Source: HXMU1420-2 sp017643305
GTDB taxonomy: Bacteria > Pseudomonadota > Alphaproteobacteria > Rhodobacterales > Rhodobacteraceae
Direction of reading: 5' to 3'
Length of the DNA stretch: 64,000 bases
Assembly: GCA_965217135.1 (NCBI GenBank)
Contig: OZ244249.1
Span: forward strand, 2,604,001 to 2,668,000
Both the position numbers and the translations under genes were made by a program. This document shows, in pieces, positions 43,941-51,557 of the stretch. Below the pieces are notes generated by a model that saw nothing but the letters and a program-made list of their open reading frames with translations, did not search any database and was not told the DNA's origin. Each line of letters opens with the position of its first letter. Within the stretch, counting starts at the first letter, position 1.

Positions 43941-45166
43941 CAGAACACCTCGAGCGCGGGCACCGCGACGGCGAACTTGCCGGCCCAGTCGCGAATATAG
44001 TCGAGCTGGCCAGCAATTTCGCGGCGCAGGTTCCACGGCAGGATGACGACGATGTCGGGCCGGTCGGCCTTGAGGTGCTCTTCGGCGACGATGGGAATGC
44101 GGCTGCCCGGCATCCAGCGGCCCTGCTTGCCTGGGCTGCGGTCGACGACGTAGGGCAGGAGGTCGGGCTTCAGCCCGGCGTAGTTCATCAGCGTGTTGCC
44201 CTTGGCTGCGGCGCCGTAGGCCCCCACCTTGAGGCCCTTGGCCTTGGCATCGATCAGGAAGGCGACGAAATCGTCCTTCACCGTGTCGGCGCGGGCCTGC
44301 AACGCTGTGTAGAACGCGCGGGTGGTCACGCCGGTAGCCTCTTCGCGTGCCAGCACGCGGCCCACGGCCTCGCTCACCGGCCGCGCGCCCGTATCGCTGC
44401 GCTGGGCCAGCACCCGAAGGCTGCCGCCGTGGGTGGGCAACTCTTCGACGTCGAACACCGAAAGCCCGTTGTCCTCGAACACCGTCTTCACCGCGGTGAG
44501 CGAGAGATAGGAGAAGTGTTCGTGGTATACGGTATCGAACTGGTTGCCCTCGATCAGGTTGACCACCGAGGGGAACTCGAAGCTCGACACGCCGGCGGGC
44601 TTAAGCACCTCGCGGAAGCCGGCGACGAAATCGTTGATGAAGGGCACATGCGCCAACACGTTGTTCGCCGCGGTCAGGTCCGCCGCCTTGCCCTCGGCCG
44701 CGCGCCGCGCGCCCACGGCCTCGCCGAAGAACTCCTCGAAAATCTCGATGCCCTTGGCGCGTGCCGCCTCGGCCGTGGCATGGGTGGGTTCGACGCCGTA
44801 GCAGGGAATGCCGCGCTCGGCGACATATTGCAGCAAGTAGCCGTCGTTGGCGGCGACTTCGCAAACCATTGCTTCGGCGCCAAGGTCAAAGCGCTCGGCC
44901 ATGGCCGTGACGAAGGTTTTCGAATGCTCAAGCCACGAGGCCGACATCGAGCTGAAATAGCCGTAGTCCTCGGTGAACAGCTCGTCGGCCTGCGCAAAAT
45001 CTTCAGTCTGCACCAGCCAGCACTGCTCGCAGACCAGCACGCGCAGCGGGAAGTATTTCTCGGGCCGGTTCAGCGCCGAGGCGTCGAGATAGGCGTTGGA
45101 CGGCGGGGCGGCGACGAGGTCGAGGACCGAGGTCTCAAGCGGGGTGTCACAGTGGCGGCACTTCAT
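43940..45166 (-). CDS. nucleotide-sugar C-methyltransferase
   Basis: 408 aa from ATG 45166 (ATGA overlap). N-terminal zinc-binding part with CRHC and CEQC (about 3-6 and 41-44, Methyltransf_13 type). A SAM-methyltransferase core follows (EVAANDGYLLQYV, GVEPTHATAEAARAKGI, LTAANNVLAHVPFINDFV, YHEHFSYLSL), then a C-terminal Rossmann-like part (KVGAYGAAAKGNTLMNY). The layout is that of TylCIII/NovU/CloU enzymes that methylate C3 or C5 of 4-keto-6-deoxy sugars. With RfbF/RfbG it points to a branched CDP-sugar. Confidence 0.85.
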   Translation of the reverse strand: MKCRHCDTPLETSVLDLVAAPPSNAYLDASALNRPEKYFPLRVLVCEQCWLVQTEDFAQADELFTEDYGYFSSMSASWLEHSKTFVTAMAERFDLGAEAMVCEVAANDGYLLQYVAERGIPCYGVEPTHATAEAARAKGIEIFEEFFGEAVGARRAAEGKAADLTAANNVLAHVPFINDFVAGFREVLKPAGVSSFEFPSVVNLIEGNQFDTVYHEHFSYLSLTAVKTVFEDNGLSVFDVEELPTHGGSLRVLAQRSDTGARPVSEAVGRVLAREEATGVTTRAFYTALQARADTVKDDFVAFLIDAKAKGLKVGAYGAAAKGNTLMNYAGLKPDLLPYVVDRSPGKQGRWMPGSRIPIVAEEHLKADRPDIVVILPWNLRREIAGQLDYIRDWAGKFAVAVPALEVF

Positions 45167-45726
45167 GCGTAGATACTTTCGAAGTCTTCGGTGAATTGGG
45201 GCAGGGCGGCATCGCGCGCCGAGGTCTCGGCAATCGGCAGGGGCCAGGCGATGGCTAGGCGCGGATCGGCGTGGTTCACGCCGCCTTCGGCCGCGGGCGC
45301 GTAGGCGGTGGAGTGGAAATAGAGCATCTCGACATCGTCGATCAGCGTCTGGAAGCCGTGCGCGAAGCCCCGCGGGATGAGCAGGGCACGATGGTTGTCG
45401 GCCGAAAGCTCGGCGCCGGACCACTTGCCGTAGGTGGGCGAGCCCCGGCGCAGGTCGACCGCCACGTCGTAGACGGCGCCGCGCAGGCAGTGAACGAATT
45501 TCACCTCGGCATGCGGCGGGCGCTGGAAGTGCATGCCGCGCACCGTGCCCGCCTTCTGTGTGAGCGTGCGGTTGACCTGCACCGGCTGCCAGTCCACCCC
45601 TGCCTCGGCAAGGTCCTCTGTGCAGAACATGCGTTCGAGAAAGCCGCGCGCGTCGCCGATGGGTTTTCGGGTGATCAGCTTGAGCCCGGCGAGCGGGGTC
45701 TCGGCCACGTCGAACTTGCCGCTCAT
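45163..45726 (-). CDS. rfbC: RfbC-like 4-keto-6-deoxyhexose 3,5-epimerase
   Basis: 187 aa cupin. Family landmarks: DARGFLERMFC, QVNRTLTQKAGTVRGMHFQRPPHAEVKFVHCLRGAVYDVAVDLRRGSPTYG, ALLIPRGFAHGFQTL, and a DPRLAIAWP end (usually DPxxxIxWP). The catalytic His of RGMHFQ is present. Because dTDP-glucose genes (rfbA/rfbB) are absent and CDP genes are adjacent, its substrate here is probably CDP-linked. Both ends overlap neighbours by ATGA. Confidence 0.85.
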   Translation of the reverse strand: MSGKFDVAETPLAGLKLITRKPIGDARGFLERMFCTEDLAEAGVDWQPVQVNRTLTQKAGTVRGMHFQRPPHAEVKFVHCLRGAVYDVAVDLRRGSPTYGKWSGAELSADNHRALLIPRGFAHGFQTLIDDVEMLYFHSTAYAPAAEGGVNHADPRLAIAWPLPIAETSARDAALPQFTEDFESIYA

Positions 45727-46790
45727 ACCAGCCGCTCCGCAAAGGCGGCGATCTGGGTGCGGGTGAGCGCCGCGAGGTCGGCGCCCTCGTGCCAGCCGCG
45801 ATACCATGCGGCGATCCAGTCGATGGTGTCGCCTGCGTCCAACACCGGCACCCAGCCGAGTTCGACCCGTGCCTTGGTGCTATCGAGCCTGAGCAGATGT
45901 GCCTCGTGCATCGCCGAGCTGTCGGGGTCTTCGACCACGTCCGCGCCCGGGCCCCAGGCGGCGGCGAGGCGGTGCGCCATGCCGGCCACCGGTAGTTCGC
46001 CGCCCGCGGCAGGTCCGAAATTCCAACCGCCCTGGAAGCGCTTGCCGTCGTCGCCCGCCAGCGCCTCGGCCAGCATCAGGTAGCCGGCCAGAGGTTCGAG
46101 AACGTGCTGCCACGGGCGCACAGCGTCCGGGCGACGCAGCACAACCGGTGTGCCGGCGGCGAAGGCCCGCACGCAGTCGGGCACCAGCCGCATGTCGGCC
46201 CAGTCGCCACCGCCGACCACGTTGCCGGCGCGCACGCTGCCGACGTTGGCCGCATGTGGCAGGCTGGCGGTGAACGAGGCGGTGAGGATCTCGGCCGCAC
46301 CCTTCGAGCTGGAATAGGGGTCGTGACCGCCCATCGGATCGGTCTCGCGATAGGGGTGCACCCACTCGCGGTTCTCGTAGCACTTGTCGGTGGCGACCGA
46401 GACGATGGACCGCGCGTTCGGCGCGGCGAAGGCGGCCAGCAGCACGTTGCCGGTGCCGATCACGTTGGTCTCGTAGGTGCCGATCGGGTCGGTGTAGCCG
46501 TCCGAAACCAAGGGCTGGGCGGCCATGTGAATGAGCACCTCAGGGTCGGCCGTCGCCATTGCAGTGTTCAGCGCCGCCTTGTCGCGGATGTCGCCGCGGA
46601 TGTCGGCTTCCAGAACGCCGGCCACGTCGGCCTGATCGAAAAGCGAGGGTTCATTGGGCGGATTGAGCGCATAGCCGGTGACGCGCGCACCCATCCCGGC
46701 CAGCCAGAGCGCCAGCCAGCTACCCTTGAAGCCGGTGTGACCGGTCAGGAACACCCGCCGGCCTTTCCAGAATTCCGGTGTCAGGCCCAT
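45723..46790 (-). CDS. rfbG: CDP-glucose 4,6-dehydratase
   Basis: 355 aa SDR. The start WKGRRVFLTGHTGFKGSWLALWLAGMGARVTGYAL is the RfbG signature (GHTGFKGSWL). DKCYENREWVHPYRETDPMGGHDPYSSSKGAAE carries the active-site Tyr/Lys, and VRAGNVVGGGDWA and RPWQHVLEPLAGYL are conserved. It converts CDP-glucose to CDP-4-keto-6-deoxyglucose. It overlaps rfbF by ten bases. Confidence 0.93.
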   Translation of the reverse strand: MGLTPEFWKGRRVFLTGHTGFKGSWLALWLAGMGARVTGYALNPPNEPSLFDQADVAGVLEADIRGDIRDKAALNTAMATADPEVLIHMAAQPLVSDGYTDPIGTYETNVIGTGNVLLAAFAAPNARSIVSVATDKCYENREWVHPYRETDPMGGHDPYSSSKGAAEILTASFTASLPHAANVGSVRAGNVVGGGDWADMRLVPDCVRAFAAGTPVVLRRPDAVRPWQHVLEPLAGYLMLAEALAGDDGKRFQGGWNFGPAAGGELPVAGMAHRLAAAWGPGADVVEDPDSSAMHEAHLLRLDSTKARVELGWVPVLDAGDTIDWIAAWYRGWHEGADLAALTRTQIAAFAERLV

Positions 46791-47557
46791 GTCACCCACG
46801 GCGCGCGGCCCTCGGCCAGCATCGCTTCGAGCTGGTTCTTCTCGCGCAGCGTGTCCATCGGTTGCCAGAAGCCGTTGTGCTGGTAGGCGACCAGCTCGCC
46901 ATTGGCCGCGAGCTGGTGCAGGGGCTCGACCTCCCACGAGGTGCTGTCGCCGGCGATCAGGTCGATCACCGAGGGTTCCAGCACGAAGAACCCGCCGTTG
47001 ATGCGGGTGCCGTCGCCGCGCGGCTTCTCGGTGAAGCGCGAGACGGTGTTGTCGTCCTGGATCTCGAGCGCGCCGAACCGGCCGGCCGGCTGCACCGAGG
47101 TGACCGTGGCCATCTTGCCATGCGCCTTGTGGAAGGCGATGAGCTGGGTGATGTCGACGTCGGAGACGCCGTCGCCGTAGGTGAAGCAGAAGCTCTCGTC
47201 GGGCGCGAGGTGGTCGCGCACCCGGCGCAGGCGGCCGCCGGTCTGGGTGGCCTCGCCGGTATCGACCAGCGTCACCTTCCACGGTTCGGCGCGGTTTTGG
47301 TGAAACGTCACCTCGTTCGTCGTCATGTCGAACGTCACATCCGACATGTGCATGAAATAGTTGGAGAAATATTCCTTGATCACGTAGCCCTTGTAGCCGA
47401 GGCAGACGATGAACTCGTTGATGCCGTGGGCCGAGTAGATCTTCATGATGTGCCACAGGATCGGCTTGCCACCGATCTCGACCATCGGTTTGGGCCGCAC
47501 TTGTGTCTCTTCACTGATCCGGGTGCCGAGACCGCCCGCGAGGATCACTGCCTTCAT
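46781..47557 (-). CDS. rfbF: glucose-1-phosphate cytidylyltransferase
   Basis: 258 aa nucleotidyltransferase: MKAVILAGGLGTRISEET, RPKPMVEIGGKPILWHIMK, TYGDGVSDVDI (metal Asp), SVQPAGRFGALEI, INGGFFVLEPSVIDLI. It makes CDP-glucose from CTP and glucose-1-phosphate, the first step of the CDP-6-deoxysugar route. It overlaps the sulfotransferase stop by ATGA. Confidence 0.94.
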   Translation of the reverse strand: MKAVILAGGLGTRISEETQVRPKPMVEIGGKPILWHIMKIYSAHGINEFIVCLGYKGYVIKEYFSNYFMHMSDVTFDMTTNEVTFHQNRAEPWKVTLVDTGEATQTGGRLRRVRDHLAPDESFCFTYGDGVSDVDITQLIAFHKAHGKMATVTSVQPAGRFGALEIQDDNTVSRFTEKPRGDGTRINGGFFVLEPSVIDLIAGDSTSWEVEPLHQLAANGELVAYQHNGFWQPMDTLREKNQLEAMLAEGRAPWVTWA

Positions 47558-48453
47558 GCAGTTTCTTTCTTTCCGATGCCCTTGAGCCCCTTGGCACGCG
47601 CCTCCTCGGCGCTGCCGAGCCCGATCGGGCTGAAATCGATACCCGGGTAAAAGCGCGCATAACTCTCGATCTTGCGTCGAACGCTGTCGGGCAGATCGGC
47701 GCCGCGCCCGGCGTGGCCCTTGTTCTGCCGCGTCATGCCGCTTTGTGCGGCCTCGAGTGCGGCCGCCACTTCTGCGCCGGAGAACGGCTTCTGCATCAAC
47801 TCCACCACTTTCGAGAGCGTGGCCCGTGGGTTGTCGATCATCTCTTCGTAGGTGATGAGCGTCGCATTCGGCGCCGCCGTCCACGAGGTGTAGAAATTGA
47901 AATACCACGGGATCACCATCTCGGCGATGAACTCGAGGAAGGTCTCCCTGTCGTAAGTCAGCGCGTCCTCGGCGACATAGGCCATCGACATGTATTGGTT
48001 GTTGCCGACGGGCGACTTGCCCTCCTGCATGAACTTGGCTTGGCCGGAGAGGTGATCGTAAATGCTGGGCACCACATCGTAGATGTTGCGCACCAGAACG
48101 ATCGGCGTAATCCCCCACTCGCGAATAAGATCATGCGTGGTCTGGTGATAGCGCACATGGTGCTGGGCCACCCAGCCACGCGGACGGCTTTCCTGCTTGA
48201 GCTGGCCCTGTTTCCAGAGCTGGGTGAGGTAGCGCTGATTCTGGGCCTGCTGGGCGAGGATCCCCGGGTCGAGCTCCTGCTCGCGGCGCTGGTAGCCGGG
48301 CACGAGATGCACTCGCCGCATGCCCGGCAATTCCGAGACTGCCTTCGACAGGAACGTCGAGCCGCTCTTGGGCATGCAGGCCAGCAGGCAATACATGCCG
48401 GGCACCCGCGCGTTGGCTTGTGCTGGGCCCTTTCCCGACGAAATCTTGTGCAT
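47554..48453 (-). CDS. sulfotransferase-domain protein
   Basis: 299 aa from ATG 48453 (AAGAGGAC upstream). PAPS 5'-phosphosulfate loop LLACMPKSGSTFLSKAV (about 22-38), then PIVLVRNIYDVVPSIYDH (the 3'-phosphate-binding R…S region) and ATLITYEEMIDNPRATLSKV. It is the first gene of the eight-gene operon, so the finished glycan may be sulfated. The 216 bases up to the divergent repeat gene hold the promoters of both directions; I could not define them. Confidence 0.8.
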   Translation of the reverse strand: MHKISSGKGPAQANARVPGMYCLLACMPKSGSTFLSKAVSELPGMRRVHLVPGYQRREQELDPGILAQQAQNQRYLTQLWKQGQLKQESRPRGWVAQHHVRYHQTTHDLIREWGITPIVLVRNIYDVVPSIYDHLSGQAKFMQEGKSPVGNNQYMSMAYVAEDALTYDRETFLEFIAEMVIPWYFNFYTSWTAAPNATLITYEEMIDNPRATLSKVVELMQKPFSGAEVAAALEAAQSGMTRQNKGHAGRGADLPDSVRRKIESYARFYPGIDFSPIGLGSAEEARAKGLKGIGKKETA

Positions 48454-48669
48454 GCGCGCGATGTCCTCTTTTGGCTCCAGCCCGACAACGCGCTCGTTGT
48501 AACGGAATCAACCAATGGCGTCTACCCGCGTTGCAGGCAGTGGCAAACCGTGCGGCATCCGAGCCCGGACGGCCCCGCGAAATCGGCAGTGGCCGGGCGC
48601 AGGCAATGGCGTTATGGTCCCGATCAAAGGGATCGGTGCGCCACGGGGGTGGCGACAAGGGGAATGTGT

Positions 48670-50592
48670 ATGGCGGGAAACACGGGGCAAACGGCACCTG
48701 CCGGCTTGCGCCAGCGGCCGAGGGCCGCGGCGCGGCTGCTGTCCGGGCGAGAGGTTGAGGCGACGCCGCTGCAGGAGCGCCTGCTTCGTGCCGCCGAGGG
48801 GCGCGAGCAGCAGATCGTTCAAGTGGCAAACGCCACGACCGACGCTGCCAGCGTGCGACGGCTGGTCCGCATCGCGAAGGCAACCGATGAGGCCGCACAG
48901 CAGCAGTTGGTGCGCCTCGCGGAAAAAGGGGTCGATGCCGAAGCGCTGCGTGAGTTGGTGCGCCTCGTCGGCAACGGGGCCGATGCCGAGACGCTGCGCG
49001 AGTTGGCGCGGCTCACTGCCAACGGCCACGACATCGACAAACTGCGGGCGCTGGTGCGCCTTGAGGCGCTGGTGGCGGATCCGCAGGCGATGAATACGTT
49101 CATTCGCATCGCGCGCCTCATGCAGGATGATCCTCAACAGTTGCACTTCATCGACAAGCTTGCGGGCCGGTTCGACGCCGACCGCATGCAGGCTGTGCTC
49201 GACCTGTTGGCGCCGGTGGCGCAGGACAAGCTGAGCGAGGCGCAGTTGCGGGTCTGGGCCTCGCTGATGCGTCGGTTTGCCGATCAGGGCGACGACTGGC
49301 TGGAGTTCTGGGCGACGCTGATGCGCCTCGCTTCCGGCGGGGCCGATGCCGAAGCGCTGCGTGAGTTGGTGCGCCTCGTCGGCAACGGGGCCGATGCCGA
49401 GACGCTGCGCGAGTTGGTGCGGCTCGTCGGCAACGGGGCCGATGCCGAGACGCTGCGCGAGTTGGTGCGGCTCGTCGGCAACGGGGCCGATGCCGAGACG
49501 CTGCGCGAGTTGGTGCGGCTCACTGCCAACGGCCACGACATCAACAAACTGCGGGCGCTGGTGCGCCTTGAGGCGCTGGTGGCGGATCCGCAGGCGATGA
49601 ATACGTTCATTCGCATCGCGCGCCTCATGCAGGATGATCCTCAACAGTTGCACTTCATCGACAAGCTTGCGGGCCGGTTCGACGCCGACCGCATGCAGGC
49701 TGTGCTCGACCTGTTGGCGCCGGTGGCGCAGGACAAGCTGAGCGAGGCGCAGTTGCGGGTCTGGGCCTCGCTGATGCGTCGGTTTGCCGATCAAGGCGAC
49801 GACTGGCTGGAGTTCTGGGCGACGCTGATGCGCCTCGCTTCCGGCGGGGCCGATGCCGAAGCGCTGCGTGAGTTGGTGCGCCTCGTCGGCAACGGGGCCG
49901 ATGCCGAGACGCTGCGCGAGTTGGTGCGGCTCGTCGGCAACGGGGCCGATGCCGAGACGCTGCGCGAGTTGGTGCGGCTCACTGCCAACGGCCACGACAT
50001 CGACAAACTGCGGGCGCTGGTGCGCCTTGAGGCGCTGGTGGCGGATCCGCAGGCGATGAATACGTTCATTCGCATCGCGCGCCTCATGCAGGATGATCCT
50101 CAACAGTTGCACTTCATCGACAAGCTTGCGGGCCGGTTCGACGCCGACCGCATGCAGGCTGTGCTCGACCTGTTGGCGCCGGTGGCGCAGGACAAGCTGA
50201 GCGAGGCGCAGTTGCGGGTCTGGGCCTCGCTGATGCGTCGGTTTGCCGATCAGGGCGACGACTGGCTGGAGTTCTGGGCGACGCTGATGCGCCTCGCTTC
50301 CGGCGGGGCCGATGCCGAAGCGCTGCGTGAGTTGGTGCGCCTCGTCGGCAACGGGGCCGATGCCGAGACGCTGCGCGAGTTGGTGCGGCTCGTCGGCAAC
50401 GGGGCCGATGCCGAGACGCTGCGCGAGTTGGTGCGGCTCACTGCCAACGGCCACGACATCGACAAACTGCGGGCGCTGGTGCGCCTTGAGGCGCTGGTGG
50501 CGGATCCGCAGGCGATGAATACGTTCATTCGCATCGCGCGCCTCATGCAGGAGCCACGACATCGACAAACTGCGGGCGCTGGTGCGCCTTGA
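48670..50592 (+). CDS. tandem-repeat protein, frameshifted from its methyltransferase domain
   Basis: 640 aa from ATG 48670 (AAGGGGAA upstream). A basic ~45-residue start leads into helical repeats built from Arg/Leu/Ala units (REQQIVQVANA, ASVRRLVRIAKA, AEALRELVRLVGNG). From about 48940 the gene is nested tandem repeats: a 16-residue unit (ADAETLRELVRLVGNG) inside a 153-residue unit (LRALVRLEALVADPQAM … FADQGDDWLEFWATLM). At 50551 one long unit is cut short after RLMQ, 356 bases are missing relative to the repeat, and the frame shifts, ending at 50592. The original protein clearly continued into 50582-51529. Confidence 0.7.
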   Translation: MAGNTGQTAPAGLRQRPRAAARLLSGREVEATPLQERLLRAAEGREQQIVQVANATTDAASVRRLVRIAKATDEAAQQQLVRLAEKGVDAEALRELVRLVGNGADAETLRELARLTANGHDIDKLRALVRLEALVADPQAMNTFIRIARLMQDDPQQLHFIDKLAGRFDADRMQAVLDLLAPVAQDKLSEAQLRVWASLMRRFADQGDDWLEFWATLMRLASGGADAEALRELVRLVGNGADAETLRELVRLVGNGADAETLRELVRLVGNGADAETLRELVRLTANGHDINKLRALVRLEALVADPQAMNTFIRIARLMQDDPQQLHFIDKLAGRFDADRMQAVLDLLAPVAQDKLSEAQLRVWASLMRRFADQGDDWLEFWATLMRLASGGADAEALRELVRLVGNGADAETLRELVRLVGNGADAETLRELVRLTANGHDIDKLRALVRLEALVADPQAMNTFIRIARLMQDDPQQLHFIDKLAGRFDADRMQAVLDLLAPVAQDKLSEAQLRVWASLMRRFADQGDDWLEFWATLMRLASGGADAEALRELVRLVGNGADAETLRELVRLVGNGADAETLRELVRLTANGHDIDKLRALVRLEALVADPQAMNTFIRIARLMQEPRHRQTAGAGAP

Positions 50593-50860
50593 GGCGCTGG
50601 TGGCGGATCCGCAGGCGATGAATACGTTCATTCGCATCGCGCGCCTCATGCAGGATGATCCTCAACAGTTGCAATTCATCGACAAGCTTGCGGGCCGGTT
50701 CGACGCCGACCGCATGCAGGCTGTGCTCGACCTGTTGGCGCCGGTGGCGCAGGACAAGCTGAGCGAGGCGCAGTTGCGGGTCTGGGCCTCGCTGATGCGT
50801 CGGTTTGCCGATCAGGGCGACGACTGGCTGGAGTTCTGGGCGACGCTGATGCGCCGTGCC
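48940..50860 (+). repeat. nested tandem repeats (459-bp units containing 48-bp units)
   Basis: The marker CTGCGGGCGCTGGTGCGCC recurs at about 49043, 49550, 50009, 50468 and 50571. Spacing is 507, 459, 459 and 103 bases; 507 equals 459 plus one extra 48-base unit. Copies are nearly identical at DNA level, including synonymous sites, so they expand or homogenise by recombination. The 103-base step is the frameshifting junction. Confidence 0.9.
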
Positions 50861-51529
50861 AGCTATGCCGAAGATCTCCTCGCCAGCCGCGCCGCGGCCA
50901 GTTGGCTCGACGATCCGGCGTTTCAGGCGGCTTATGATGCCGGGGCTTCGATCTCGACCTGGGGCACCGATATTCGCTGGCGCTCCTACACGCTGATGCG
51001 TGCGGCGCGGATGGCGGCACGCAAGCCCGGCGATTTCGTCGAATGCGGGGTGCACCGCGGCGGCACCGCGATGAACGTCATCGCCCATCTCGGGGTGGAG
51101 GCGTTCGCAGACCGCCGTTTCTTCCTCTACGACACCTACGAGGGGCTCAAGGAAGAGCAGATGATCGCGGCCGAGCTCGAAAACGTGCACAAGCCCGAGG
51201 GTTATTACCCGCCGGTGCTGGACGCGGTGCGCGAGAACTTCGCGCCCTACGATTTTGCCCGGATCGTGCCCGGAATGGTGCCCGATACGCTCGACGCCTA
51301 CGACGGCGAACAGGTGGCCTACCTGCATATCGACATGAACGTGTCGCTGCCCGAACTGGCTGCACTTGAATATTTCTGGCCCAAACTGGTGCCCGGCGGC
51401 GTCGTGGTTTTCGACGACTACGGCTTTCCGCAACACATCGAGCAGCAGAAGGCGCTCGACGATCTCGTGCGCGGCTTCGGTGCCGAGATCATCATGTTGC
51501 CCACCGGCCAGGGCCTTCTTTGGAAATAG
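50582..51529 (+). CDS. TylF-type methyltransferase domain with final repeat unit
   Basis: 315 aa in the frame that follows the junction. It begins with one more long repeat unit (to about residue 95), then a complete TylF/macrocin O-methyltransferase-like domain (about 100-315): GDFVECGVHRGGTAMNVI (SAM loop), FFLYDTYEGLKEEQM, YLHIDMNVSLPELAALEYFW, KLVPGGVVVFDDYGFPQHIEQQKALDD. The Asp residues of IDMN and DDYG are the usual metal ligands. Given the frameshift it would need an internal start (GTG 50582 has no good ribosome site) or restoration of frame by repeat-number change. Its substrate is presumably the sugar made by the adjacent operon. Confidence 0.7.
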   Translation: MRLEALVADPQAMNTFIRIARLMQDDPQQLQFIDKLAGRFDADRMQAVLDLLAPVAQDKLSEAQLRVWASLMRRFADQGDDWLEFWATLMRRASYAEDLLASRAAASWLDDPAFQAAYDAGASISTWGTDIRWRSYTLMRAARMAARKPGDFVECGVHRGGTAMNVIAHLGVEAFADRRFFLYDTYEGLKEEQMIAAELENVHKPEGYYPPVLDAVRENFAPYDFARIVPGMVPDTLDAYDGEQVAYLHIDMNVSLPELAALEYFWPKLVPGGVVVFDDYGFPQHIEQQKALDDLVRGFGAEIIMLPTGQGLLWK

Positions 51530-51557
51530 ACCCGGACACAGCCAGACGGAGAATCGC

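Noticed and set aside
42085..45172. Long plus-strand frames of 365-394 codons
   Set aside because: Antisense shadows of the GC-rich sugar genes, whose minus-strand products carry clear family motifs.
47713..48669. Plus-strand extension upstream of the repeat gene
   Set aside because: It runs antisense through the sulfotransferase gene, which has clear PAPS motifs. The repeat gene has a good start at 48670.
48508..50649. Long minus-strand open frame (713 codons) antisense to the repeat gene
   Set aside because: Its length is forced by the high GC and the repeats. The plus-strand frame has a ribosome site and ends in a real methyltransferase domain; the antisense product (His/Gln/Arg-rich) shows no fold.
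48940..50860. CRISPR-like periodicity
   Set aside because: Repeat units are long, contiguous and coding, with no spacers. This is a protein tandem repeat.
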